From contig CALZJH010000008.1 in the NCBI GenBank assembly GCA_945787845.1, forward strand, positions 1 to 64,000: DNA of 64,000 nucleotides, read 5' to 3'. This stretch comes from an uncultured Woeseiaceae bacterium (GTDB lineage Bacteria > Pseudomonadota > Gammaproteobacteria > Steroidobacterales > Woeseiaceae). The notes beneath the pieces were generated by a model. It had not been told where the DNA came from. It worked only from the letters and a program-made list of their open reading frames with translations, and did not search any database. The position numbers and the translations under genes were made by a program. Shown here piece after piece: positions 16,758-26,900 of the stretch (position 1 is its first letter; every line of letters starts with the position of its first letter).

Positions 16758-17679
16758 ACAGGGCCTCCACCCAGGAAACAACTCGCGGATAGGTCTCTAT
16801 CCAGCGCTCGATTTCCGCGCGCATTTCAGCCGGCGCCCGGTCGCGCTCCACGCGAACGTGGTCGGCCTTGCCGCCACCGTATGCCTCGGGCATTAACCAC
16901 AAACCCGTAAAGGCCGCGAAGGCGAGGTCCGTGTAGTTGATCTCCGAGCCGCCCAGCAGGGAGGCGCGACCGTCTTCAAGCCGGGTCTCCGCGTCGGCCA
17001 GCACGTCCTCGATGCGCGCAACCGAACTGGCAAAGTGCGTGTCGTTGATCTTGAAGGACAGGCGAATCAGCACCGCCTGGAGCGGGAATAGAATGCGCAA
17101 CAATGCGCGCTGCCATGCGGGGGTTGCCGGGCTGTTGGCGCCCCATGCCTGCAGCGCAAGGTCGCGGTCATGGAGGATATGGTAGTACACCCAAACCTGC
17201 AGACTCACGCCGTAAAGATCGAGGCGGCGCTCAAGCTCGACACGCTCCGCCGTCGGCTCCAGGAATGCCGCTTTTTCGGGGTCTTCGTGAAGATAGCGGC
17301 CGTAGACGTAGCGCAGTATGTCGGACGAATTGCCGATCACCGAGCGCACACTTCCGGTCCTGGCTTTCAGCTGCGGGACCGTGCGGCCGCGGAAGAAAGC
17401 GCCGAGGGTTCCGCCCGCCGGTTTCTCTGTGTACTCGATACCGAGTTGGTCAAAACTCCAGCGCACTTTCTCGACAAAATGGCTCGCCGAGATAGTCGCA
17501 AGCTCGAGGTCCGGCCTTTTTTCGGGCGCGAGAAAACCGCTGAGCGTGATCGTCCAGCGGCACAGCAGCAGCAGGATGACGACGCCTGCCGCTGCCGGGA
17601 CTGACAGCCCGTACCACGCAACGAAGATGGGTGCGATAAAAACGAATACCGCGAATACGAGGTTGCGAGTGTCGGTCAT
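16744..17679 (-). CDS. membrane-anchored glutathione S-transferase-like protein
   Basis: 311 aa. Two N-terminal hydrophobic helices (about residues 6-45) precede a GST-type region: the thioredoxin-like part includes SASHFVEKVRWSFDQLGIEYTE and the substrate-side SSDILRYV (the usual glutathione gamma-Glu contact, ES, reads SS here), followed by the all-alpha C-terminal domain. The catalytic Cys/Ser position is not clear. Activity may therefore be altered. It starts 4 bp after the M13 peptidase stop and overlaps the small lipoprotein gene downstream, forming a three-gene minus-strand unit. Confidence 0.8.
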   Translation of the reverse strand: MTDTRNLVFAVFVFIAPIFVAWYGLSVPAAAGVVILLLLCRWTITLSGFLAPEKRPDLELATISASHFVEKVRWSFDQLGIEYTEKPAGGTLGAFFRGRTVPQLKARTGSVRSVIGNSSDILRYVYGRYLHEDPEKAAFLEPTAERVELERRLDLYGVSLQVWVYYHILHDRDLALQAWGANSPATPAWQRALLRILFPLQAVLIRLSFKINDTHFASSVARIEDVLADAETRLEDGRASLLGGSEINYTDLAFAAFTGLWLMPEAYGGGKADHVRVERDRAPAEMRAEIERWIETYPRVVSWVEALYENR

Positions 17680-17683
17680 GTCG

Positions 17684-19726
17684 CTACCAGATCTTCACAC
17701 GCTCTTCGGGCGGCAGATACAGCGCATCGGACTCGGTCACATTGAACGCCTCATACCATTCCGGCACGTTACGCACGGGGCCGTTGGTCCTGTAAATTGC
17801 CGGCGAATGCGGGTCTGTTGCAATCTGCTGGCGCAGCGCTTCGTCGCGAGTGATGCCGCGCCAGACCTGGCCAAACCCGAGGAAGACGCGCTGCAGGCCC
17901 GTGAAACCGTCGATCACGGGTGGCTCTTCACCGTTGAGCGACATCTTGTATGCCAGCAGCCCGATCGTTATGCCACCGAGGTCGCCGATGTTTTCGCCCT
18001 GCGTGAACTCACCGTTGACGGCCAGGTCCTCGAAGGGCATGAAGGCGTCGTATTGCGCGATCAACGCACTGGTGCGCTCTTCAAACTCCGCCCTGTCCTT
18101 GTCGGTCCACCAGTTGCGCAACACGCCGTTGCCGTCGAAGGTGCTGCCCTTGTCGTCGAAGCCATGGCCGATTTCGTGGCCGATGACGGCGCCGATCGCG
18201 CCGTAGTTCACGGCGTCGTCAGCGTCCAGATTGAAGAAGGGCGGCTGCAGGATCGCGGCCGGAAATACGATCTGGTTCATCGGCGGATTGTAGTAAGCAT
18301 TTACGGTCTGCGGATTCATGAACCATTCCTGGCGATCGACGGGGCCGCCCTGCCGATCAAGCTGGCGCTCGTATTCGGCGTAGGCCGCACGCTCCACATT
18401 GCCGTAGTAGTCGTCAGGCTCGATGGCAAGTGCCGAGTAATCGCGCCACTTGTCGGGATAACCGATCATTGGCGTAAATTTCGAGAGCTTGTCGAGAGCC
18501 TCCAGCTTGGTCTCTTCGCCCATCCATTCGAGCTCCTTGATGCTCTTCTCGTAGGCTTTGACGAGATTGCCGACCAGCTCGAGCATCTCCTCTTTCGCTT
18601 CGGGTGGGAAATGCTCCTTCACATAGACCTTGCCGACGACTTCGCCGAGGATCCCGTCAACCGTGGATACGGCGCGACGCCAGTCGGGCCGCTGTTCTTC
18701 GGTGCCGGACAGGACCTTCCCGTAGAATTCGAAATTCTGCTGGTCGATAGCGCGCGTAAGACGGCCTGCCGTATTGTTGAGCGCGCTCCAGGTCAGGTAG
18801 GTCTTCCAGGTGTCGAGATCGGTATCGACGATGATGCCGTCGAGCGCCTTCAGATAGTCGAGCGTATACACGACGATTTCCGGCAGGTCCTGGATGCGAA
18901 GCTCAGCCAGGTAGGCGTCCCAGTTGAAGCTGGGCATGATCTCCGGGAGCTCCGTTAGCGCGAACTTCTTGTAGTTGCCGGCGTAGTCGCGCGCCTTTTC
19001 CTTGGTCATGTTCTCGGCCGCGAGGCGTGTCTCGAGCGCCATGATGGTCTGCGCCGCGGCGGCGCCACCGTCAAGGCCGGCGACGTCGAACATCTTTTCG
19101 ATGTGTGCGACGTACTTGGCACGAATGTCCTCGGAGTTCTCATCGTCCTTGAAGTAGTACTCTCGATCGGGCAGCCCGAGGCCGCTCTGCGAGAGCAGCA
19201 CTGCGTATTGTGTCGGGTCGAGAAAGTCTGTGAGCTGTTGGGCGCCAAGGGGTGCGTCAAGGCCGCGCTTTAGCGCGCTGGCGAAATAGGTCGCTAACTC
19301 ATCCCGGCTCGAGATCGCATTGATGCGATCGAGCTCTGGCTGGAACGGCTCGAGGCCCCTTGCATCACGTGTGTCCCAGTCGAGGAACGAGTTGTACAGG
19401 TCACCGACCTTCTGCTCGTCCGTGCCCTTGGCAAAGTCGCCGGTCGAGGACCGTTCGATAATCGCTTTTACAGCCTCCTGCGATTCGTCGCGGAGGATGT
19501 TGAACAGCCCGTAGCGCGCCTTGTCGGCCGGCATTTCCGTTTCTTCTACCCATGTTCCGTTCACGTAAGCGAAGAAGTCGTCGCCGGGCTTCACGCTCGC
19601 GTCCATGCCCGCCATGTCTATGCCGGATATCAGGGTTCTGGATTCTTCAGTCGCGGGCTGCGGCGCCTCCTGGCTGCAAGCGGCAACAAGCAGCAGCGCT
19701 GCCGCGCCGATGATCAGTCTGTTCAC
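17684..19726 (-). CDS. M13 family zinc metallopeptidase (neprilysin-like), lipoprotein
   Basis: 680 aa from a GTG at 19726 with AGGGG just upstream; the open frame extends 31 codons further but without a signal peptide. The lipobox is LLVAAC. The M13 fold is complete: zinc motif VIGHEIGHGFDDKG (HExxH), the third ligand in ENIGDLGG, NAYYNPPMNQIVFPAAILQ ahead of it, and the C-terminal SPAIYRTNGPVRN. It is expected to cleave peptides in the periplasm or at the surface. It shares a minus-strand unit with the GST-like and small lipoprotein genes. Confidence 0.94.
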   Translation of the reverse strand: MNRLIIGAAALLLVAACSQEAPQPATEESRTLISGIDMAGMDASVKPGDDFFAYVNGTWVEETEMPADKARYGLFNILRDESQEAVKAIIERSSTGDFAKGTDEQKVGDLYNSFLDWDTRDARGLEPFQPELDRINAISSRDELATYFASALKRGLDAPLGAQQLTDFLDPTQYAVLLSQSGLGLPDREYYFKDDENSEDIRAKYVAHIEKMFDVAGLDGGAAAAQTIMALETRLAAENMTKEKARDYAGNYKKFALTELPEIMPSFNWDAYLAELRIQDLPEIVVYTLDYLKALDGIIVDTDLDTWKTYLTWSALNNTAGRLTRAIDQQNFEFYGKVLSGTEEQRPDWRRAVSTVDGILGEVVGKVYVKEHFPPEAKEEMLELVGNLVKAYEKSIKELEWMGEETKLEALDKLSKFTPMIGYPDKWRDYSALAIEPDDYYGNVERAAYAEYERQLDRQGGPVDRQEWFMNPQTVNAYYNPPMNQIVFPAAILQPPFFNLDADDAVNYGAIGAVIGHEIGHGFDDKGSTFDGNGVLRNWWTDKDRAEFEERTSALIAQYDAFMPFEDLAVNGEFTQGENIGDLGGITIGLLAYKMSLNGEEPPVIDGFTGLQRVFLGFGQVWRGITRDEALRQQIATDPHSPAIYRTNGPVRNVPEWYEAFNVTESDALYLPPEERVKIW

Positions 19727-19834
19727 TGTTTTTCCCCTATGAATAGTAGTGCGCAACCGGCCTGCGCCGGTCGTCTTCGGGTTCGTTATTTGTGACTCGT
19801 TACAAGTGAGATAATTCACTCTTCATGAAGCGGC

Positions 19835-22312
<2,478 letters not shown>

Positions 22313-22368
22313 AAATCGCGGGCCATAAGTACCCTCAAAGCTCTATTTTTTAAGGTATTTCAGGGCTT

Positions 22369-23430
22369 TCAGGGCGCACTCAGCACGCCCTGTTCCACGT
22401 GGAACACCGTGCTGCCTGGCGGGACGCTCAGAACGTCTCTTTCCAGGCTCGTCGCGATAACCTGGCAGCCGAGTCCCGCAACGGCATCCATGAGTCTGGA
22501 TAGAGAATTAGCATCCAGCTCCGCCGCCGGATCGTCAAGAAGCAGCAGGAGCGGCCGCTCGAGCGCCGTTTGCGCTGTCTCGGTCGCCGCCAGAATCATG
22601 GCGCTGGCCAACAGCTTCTGCTGGCCGCGAGAAACCAGCTTGCGGGCCTGCCGCTCATCGTAGCGAATCTTGAGGTCGGCCCGGTGCGGCCCGTGCTGCG
22701 ACGCCCCCTGCTGCAGATCCCGCTCCAGCCCCTCTTCGAGCGATTGTTCCAGGCTCTTGTCCTTGCCCCACCCTGCCTGGTACTCAAAACCGAGCTCTGT
22801 GCCAAGCAGGCCCTGCCCGTATTCACTGAGGCTGTCGATCGCAACGTCCAGCGCTCGGCGCCTGGAATGGTCCAGCGCCTCGCCCAGCTCTGCGAATTCT
22901 GCGTTCCAGCTTCGAATCGCCGCCGGCGCCGCGCGTGACTTGAGCGCCGCGTTCCGCTGTCTCAGCGCCCGGCGGAAGCGTCGCCAGGCCTCGAGGTGGT
23001 CATGTTCCACGTGGAACGCCACCCAGTCCAGGAAGCGCCGCCGCAGCTCGGGCCCGCCCGCGACAAGATTGTGAACCTCCGGATCGATGACCTGTAACGG
23101 GAGCGCATCCGCCAGGGCCGCTACTCCACCGTCGCTGCTTCCGTCAACGCGCACTTCCAGGCCATCCTTGCTGTTTCGCACGCCCAGCTTTTGCGACCGG
23201 GACTCCCGCTCCGTTTCACCGAACAGCACAAACTCCGATTGCCCGTGCCGAACCAGGTTCGCGGTTGAAGCGCCCCGAAAGGATTTCCCGCGGCCCAAAT
23301 ACGCCAACGCCTCCAGAAGACTTGTCTTCCCGGAGGCGTTCGCACCGAAGATCAGGTTGAATTCCCGGCCAAATCCCAGCTCTGCATTTTCGAGACAGCG
23401 GAAATTCGAAACCCTGAAACGTCGGATCAT
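22369..23430 (-). CDS. recF: DNA replication/repair protein RecF
   Basis: 353 aa. An SMC-like ABC ATPase with Walker A FGANASGKTSLLEALAYLG, the signature region SRGQQKLLASAMILA and Walker B LLLLLDDPAAELD. It assists RecOR in loading RecA at gaps. The ATG is 13 bp after the dnaN stop. The coding sequence carries two parS-like palindromes, at 23003-23018 and 22391-22406, read in frame as AFHVEH and VFHVEQ. Confidence 0.97.
   Translation of the reverse strand: MIRRFRVSNFRCLENAELGFGREFNLIFGANASGKTSLLEALAYLGRGKSFRGASTANLVRHGQSEFVLFGETERESRSQKLGVRNSKDGLEVRVDGSSDGGVAALADALPLQVIDPEVHNLVAGGPELRRRFLDWVAFHVEHDHLEAWRRFRRALRQRNAALKSRAAPAAIRSWNAEFAELGEALDHSRRRALDVAIDSLSEYGQGLLGTELGFEYQAGWGKDKSLEQSLEEGLERDLQQGASQHGPHRADLKIRYDERQARKLVSRGQQKLLASAMILAATETAQTALERPLLLLLDDPAAELDANSLSRLMDAVAGLGCQVIATSLERDVLSVPPGSTVFHVEQGVLSAP
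22391..22406. promoter_or_regulatory. parS centromere site (perfect)
   Basis: TGTTCCACGTGGAACA is a perfect 16-bp palindrome and an exact match to the broadly conserved chromosomal parS. It lies in the last codons of recF. ParB (gene at 56152) would nucleate here. Confidence 0.92.
23003..23018. promoter_or_regulatory. parS centromere site (15/16)
   Basis: TGTTCCACGTGGAACG differs from the perfect parS palindrome at the last base only. It lies 612 bp from the first site, in the middle of recF and about 1.6 kb from the oriC candidate. Confidence 0.88.
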
Positions 23431-23443
23431 CGAGTCCTGAAAC

Positions 23444-24538
23444 CTAGAGCCGCATTGGCATCACGACGAACGTGCAGTCTTCGTTACCCGGTTGCCGGAT
23501 CAGGCAGCTCGAATTGCTGTCCTGCACGGACAGCGTCACTTCGTCACTTTCGACGGCGCCCAGCGCGTCCAGCAGGTAATTCACGTTGAAGCCAATTTCG
23601 ATGTCCTCTCCGCTGTATTCCACCTCCAGCTCTTCCTCGGCCTCTTCCTGTTCCGGGTTGTGTGCCTGCAGCACCACACCGCTATCTCGAATTACCAGGC
23701 GGATACCGCGATACTTTTCGTTGGACAGAATCGCCGTACGCTGCAGTGCGCCCCTGAACGCACCGCGATCCGCCTTGAGCTCATTCGACGACTCTTTCGG
23801 AATAACGCGCTCATATTCCGGAAAGCGCCCGTCTATGAGCTTCGACGTGAACCGAATCCCGTCGAGCTGTATTCGTATGTGATTCGCCCCCAGCTCGATG
23901 TTGAGGTCTCCCTCACCGGTCATCAGGCGTTGAAGCTCGAGTACGCCCTTGCGCGGCACGATCACCTGCTGGTCATCAATCTTGCCATCCACTTCCGCCT
24001 GGCACAGCGCCAGCCGGTGCCCGTCCGTTGCGACCGCGCGCAGATGACCGCCACCGGTCTCAAGCAACATGCCGTTGAGGTAGTACCGAACATCCTGCTG
24101 CGCCATCGAGAAATGTGTTTTCTCGATCAACCGCCCCAGCGCCTCCTGCGAAACGGAAATCGCCTGACCCGCCTTGATGTCCTCAACCACCGGGAACTCG
24201 GCAGCCGGCAGCGTCGCGAGGTTGAACTTGCTTCTTCCGGCTCGAACCGCGAGTTTCTCGCCGCTCACGCTGACATGAATATCCGACCCTTCCGGCAGCG
24301 CCCTGCAGATATCCAGAAGCTTCCGGCCCGACACCGTAATCTCCCCACCCGAATCTGTCTCAACATCGGCCTGTGCGACGAGCTCAACTTCCAGGTCCGT
24401 CGCCGTTACCGACAGCTGGCCATCCCTGGTGATCAACAGGATATTCGACAAAATCGGCATTGTTTGCCGACGCTCTACAACGCCGATAACGGCTTGTAAA
24501 GGCTTCAACAGCGCTTCCCGGGCTGCGGTAAACTTCAT
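23444..24538 (-). CDS. dnaN: DNA polymerase III sliding clamp (beta subunit)
   Basis: 364 aa, the usual length, with the three repeated clamp domains. The start chosen is ATG 24538 (MKFTAAREALLKPLQ) because AGGTGG lies 5 nt upstream; a GTG at 24547 would overlap that ribosome site. The C-terminus NEDCTFVVMPMRL is the typical clamp ending. It tethers polymerase III to DNA. It follows the oriC candidate and precedes recF by 13 bp. Confidence 0.98.
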   Translation of the reverse strand: MKFTAAREALLKPLQAVIGVVERRQTMPILSNILLITRDGQLSVTATDLEVELVAQADVETDSGGEITVSGRKLLDICRALPEGSDIHVSVSGEKLAVRAGRSKFNLATLPAAEFPVVEDIKAGQAISVSQEALGRLIEKTHFSMAQQDVRYYLNGMLLETGGGHLRAVATDGHRLALCQAEVDGKIDDQQVIVPRKGVLELQRLMTGEGDLNIELGANHIRIQLDGIRFTSKLIDGRFPEYERVIPKESSNELKADRGAFRGALQRTAILSNEKYRGIRLVIRDSGVVLQAHNPEQEEAEEELEVEYSGEDIEIGFNVNYLLDALGAVESDEVTLSVQDSNSSCLIRQPGNEDCTFVVMPMRL

Positions 24539-24746
24539 AGGTTCCACCTGTTAATAAATATTGGAAAATTATAATTTATAGTTATTATTAGGCAAGCAAA
24601 CACCTGTGCATAACTTTTTTATATGTAATTAATTCAACAACTTACAATCAAATTTCGGGGCTAACAGATCGCTGGTGACCGGTAGGCCCTCTGTGCATAG
24701 CCTGTGGATAATATTTCGACCGCGAGTTTTCCACCACTTATCCACA
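24539..24746. other. oriC candidate (dnaA-dnaN intergenic region)
   Basis: This 208-bp region is much richer in A+T than its surroundings, notably at 24548-24600 and 24611-24660, which would suit a DNA-unwinding element. DnaA boxes on either strand: TGTGCATAA at 24605-24613 and TGTGGATAA at 24703-24711 (both exact TTATnCACA in reverse), TGTGCATAG at 24692-24700 (one mismatch), and TTATCCACA at 24738-24746, touching the dnaA stop codon. The flanking genes and two nearby parS sites support an origin here, though initiation was not tested. Pseudomonads keep origin sequences on both sides of dnaA, and one box also lies upstream of dnaA here. Confidence 0.75.
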
Positions 24747-26084
24747 TCATCCTGTCAGAGTTCTCAACAAATTCAAATAGTCGTCATCGATACGCTTATC
24801 CGTTTCTCGAAGTGACTCGATACGTCGGCATCCGTGCAGGACGGTGGTGTGGTCCCGACCACCAAACGCATCCCCGATTTCGGGCAGGCTGTGGTTCGTA
24901 AGCTCCTTCGCCAGGGCCATGCCAAACTGCCGGGGTCGCGCGATTGAACGGCTGCGTTTTTTAGACAAAAGGTCTCCGACCCGAATCTTAAAATAGTCCG
25001 CTACGGTTTTCTGAATGTTTTCGATCGAAACCAGCCGTTCCTGTAGAGCAAGCAGGTCCCGCAGCGCCTCCTTGGCGAAGTCCAGGTTGATCGCGCGCCC
25101 GGTGAAGCGATAATTCGCGATGACGCGCCGCAGCGCACCTTCAAGTTCACGGACATTCGAGCGGATTCGCTTGGCGATGAAGAACGCAACCTCATCCGGC
25201 AACTCAACGCCCTCCGCCTGTGCCTTGCTGATCAGGATTGCCACGGACGTCTCGAGCTCGGGTGGCTCGATAGCAACAGTCAGGCCCCAGCCGAAGCGTG
25301 ACTTCAACCGCTCCTCGAGACCATTTACCTCCTTGGGATAACGATCGCAGGTCAGGATAATCTGTCGCTGTCCTTCCAGCAGGGCATTGAACGTGTGAAA
25401 AAACTCTTCCTGAGATCGCTCCTTGCCGGCAAAAAACTGAATATCATCAATGAGTAAGGCGTCCAGTGAGCGATAGGACCGCTTGAATTCGGAGATCGTA
25501 TTGTGCTGTAGCCCCTTCACCATATCGCTGACAAATCGCTCCGAATGGACGTAGCTGACCCGGGCCGCGGGATCGGCCTTAAGCATGGCCCTGCCGACGG
25601 CATGCATCAGGTGTGTCTTGCCCAGCCCGACACCGCCGTAGATAAAAAGCGGGTTGTAGGACTTGCCGGGGTTCTCGCCGACCTGGCTTGCCGCAGCGCG
25701 CGCGAGCTGGTTGCTCTTGCCCTCGACAAAGGTCTCGAAGGTAAACAACGGGTTAAGGCGGGAGACGATAGGAGTCCGACTCGACGCCGTGATGGCGGCA
25801 GGCTGCGGCCGGGCGCCAGCGGGCGCGGGTGCCTGGACCGCACGCGAGCCAACTTCGACGACCACCTCCGTGCCTTGACCATGATCATCGACGAGCTGGA
25901 GGATGCGCTCCATATGATGCTGCTGGACCCAGTCAATCACGAAGCGGTTGGGCGCCAGGAGACGCAGAACACCGCCGTCATCCACGGCCTGGAGCGGCCG
26001 GATCCACGTATTGAATTGCTGTTCCGGCAGCTCTGCCTGCAGGACGCGAATGCACTGGTTCCATAGCGTCGATTCAGCAGACAA
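24747..26084 (-). CDS. dnaA: chromosomal replication initiator DnaA
   Basis: 445 aa from TTG 26084, which has GGGGA 5 nt upstream and gives the family-like N-terminus [15 protein letters not shown]; another TTG at 26123 would add 13 residues. Domain I is followed by a Pro/Ala-rich linker (about residues 75-110), the AAA+ domain with Walker [11 protein letters not shown] and Walker [10 protein letters not shown], and the DNA-binding domain with the DnaA signature [15 protein letters not shown]. It opens oriC. A DnaA box at 26181-26189 upstream of the gene suggests self-regulation. Confidence 0.98.
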   Translation of the reverse strand: MSAESTLWNQCIRVLQAELPEQQFNTWIRPLQAVDDGGVLRLLAPNRFVIDWVQQHHMERILQLVDDHGQGTEVVVEVGSRAVQAPAPAGARPQPAAITASSRTPIVSRLNPLFTFETFVEGKSNQLARAAASQVGENPGKSYNPLFIYGGVGLGKTHLMHAVGRAMLKADPAARVSYVHSERFVSDMVKGLQHNTISEFKRSYRSLDALLIDDIQFFAGKERSQEEFFHTFNALLEGQRQIILTCDRYPKEVNGLEERLKSRFGWGLTVAIEPPELETSVAILISKAQAEGVELPDEVAFFIAKRIRSNVRELEGALRRVIANYRFTGRAINLDFAKEALRDLLALQERLVSIENIQKTVADYFKIRVGDLLSKKRSRSIARPRQFGMALAKELTNHSLPEIGDAFGGRDHTTVLHGCRRIESLRETDKRIDDDYLNLLRTLTG

Positions 26085-26180
26085 GATAATCCCCGGGGCG
26101 GCGCGCTGCGCGCCGAAACACAATTAGACGATGAACGACGAGGCAGTCTATACCGTATCCTGTGGTCTCGCCAGATGCAG

Positions 26181-26189
26181 TTATCCACA
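26181..26189 (+). promoter_or_regulatory. DnaA box upstream of dnaA
   Basis: TTATCCACA, an exact consensus box, lies 97 bp upstream of the dnaA start in the dnaA-rpmH intergenic region (26085-26340). Likely used for dnaA autoregulation, or as a part of a second origin element. Confidence 0.65.
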
Positions 26190-26229
26190 GGCCCCACGAG
26201 CCCGAAAATCCAATGTTTACATTAGTCTA

Positions 26230-26258
26230 TTGACACTGTCTGGGCATCTGCGTACCCT
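26230..26258 (+). promoter_or_regulatory. sigma-70 promoter of rpmH-rnpA
   Basis: TTGACA (26230-26235), a 17-bp spacer and TACCCT (26253-26258). Transcription would begin near 26265, giving a leader of about 75 nt before the rpmH ATG. Confidence 0.65.
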
Positions 26259-26276
26259 TGCCGCCCTTCTTGAAGC

Positions 26277-26299
26277 ACGGCCTCGAACAGGCCGTTTTT
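26277..26299 (+). terminator. hairpin plus T-run in the rpmH leader
   Basis: ACGGCCT, loop CGAAC, AGGCCGT, then TTTT forms a 7-bp GC-rich stem followed by a T-run, the form of an intrinsic terminator for plus-strand transcription. It lies between the rpmH promoter and the rpmH start, so it may be an attenuator rather than the end of another transcript. Confidence 0.6.
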
Positions 26300-26340
26300 G
26301 ACCAGATTTTAGGCCCTTGCAGGGGGCACCGGGAAAGGCT

Positions 26341-26475
26341 ATGAAACGCACATATCAGCCCAGCAAGATCAAGCGCGCACGCACCCACGGATTTCGTGCC
26401 CGTATGGCGACGAAAGCCGGGCGTCTCGTCCTGAAGCGCCGCCGCGCAAAAGGCCGCGCACGGTTGACGCCGTAA
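26341..26475 (+). CDS. rpmH: 50S ribosomal protein L34
   Basis: 44 aa: [18 protein letters not shown] at the start, then a Lys/Arg-rich body ending RARLTP. Length and sequence are typical of L34. It lies in the standard place next to dnaA and ahead of rnpA, with the gene start 82 bp after the -10 box. The stop TAA is at 26473-26475. Confidence 0.98.
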   Translation: MKRTYQPSKIKRARTHGFRARMATKAGRLVLKRRRAKGRARLTP

Positions 26476-26516
26476 CCCACCCGGCGTCCGACGCGACGAC
26501 GAGTAACAATCCAGGA

Positions 26517-26900
26517 TTGACGAGCAGCCAAGGCAACCGGTTCACAAAACAACACCGGCTCCTTGATGCGGCGGCTTTCGGCCGCGTGTTCGACAAGGCA
26601 ACCCGCAGCCGCGACAAACTATTTACCGTGTTATGTCGGCGCAATCAGACAAGCATCGCGAGGCTGGGTCTGGCAATCTCCAAGAAGCATTGCCGACGCG
26701 CTACGGCACGCAACCGTATAAAGAGAATTATTCGAGAGTCTTTTCGCCAGCAACAGCCGCTGCTATCGGGACTCGACATTGTGGTGATCAACCAGCCCGG
26801 TGCCGCGACGGCAACCCGGCAGGAACTCGCCGACAGTCTCGATAACCACTGGCAGCGTTGTAGCAAAGCGAAAACCCAAGGACCACGAACGAATGGATAA
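26517..26900 (+). CDS. rnpA: ribonuclease P protein component
   Basis: 127 aa from TTG 26517; no ATG or GTG is available at the right place. The RNR motif region ATARNRIKRIIRESFR and the early RLLDAAAFGRVFDKATR segment identify it. It binds the RNase P RNA and aids 5' maturation of tRNA precursors. The stop overlaps the yidC start (ATGGATAA). The yidD gene that normally lies between rnpA and yidC is missing. Confidence 0.95.
   Translation: MTSSQGNRFTKQHRLLDAAAFGRVFDKATRSRDKLFTVLCRRNQTSIARLGLAISKKHCRRATARNRIKRIIRESFRQQQPLLSGLDIVVINQPGAATATRQELADSLDNHWQRCSKAKTQGPRTNG

Noticed and set aside
17318-18958. 546-codon plus-strand open frame opposite the M13 peptidase gene
   Set aside because: It mirrors a complete, well-matched M13 peptidase and shows no domain, signal peptide or ribosome site; long antisense frames are expected in GC-rich DNA.
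24539-26340. CRISPR arrays, tRNA or rRNA genes near the origin
   Set aside because: No regularly spaced repeats, cloverleaf sequences or rRNA segments were recognised here or elsewhere in the window; a covariance-model scan would be needed to be sure.
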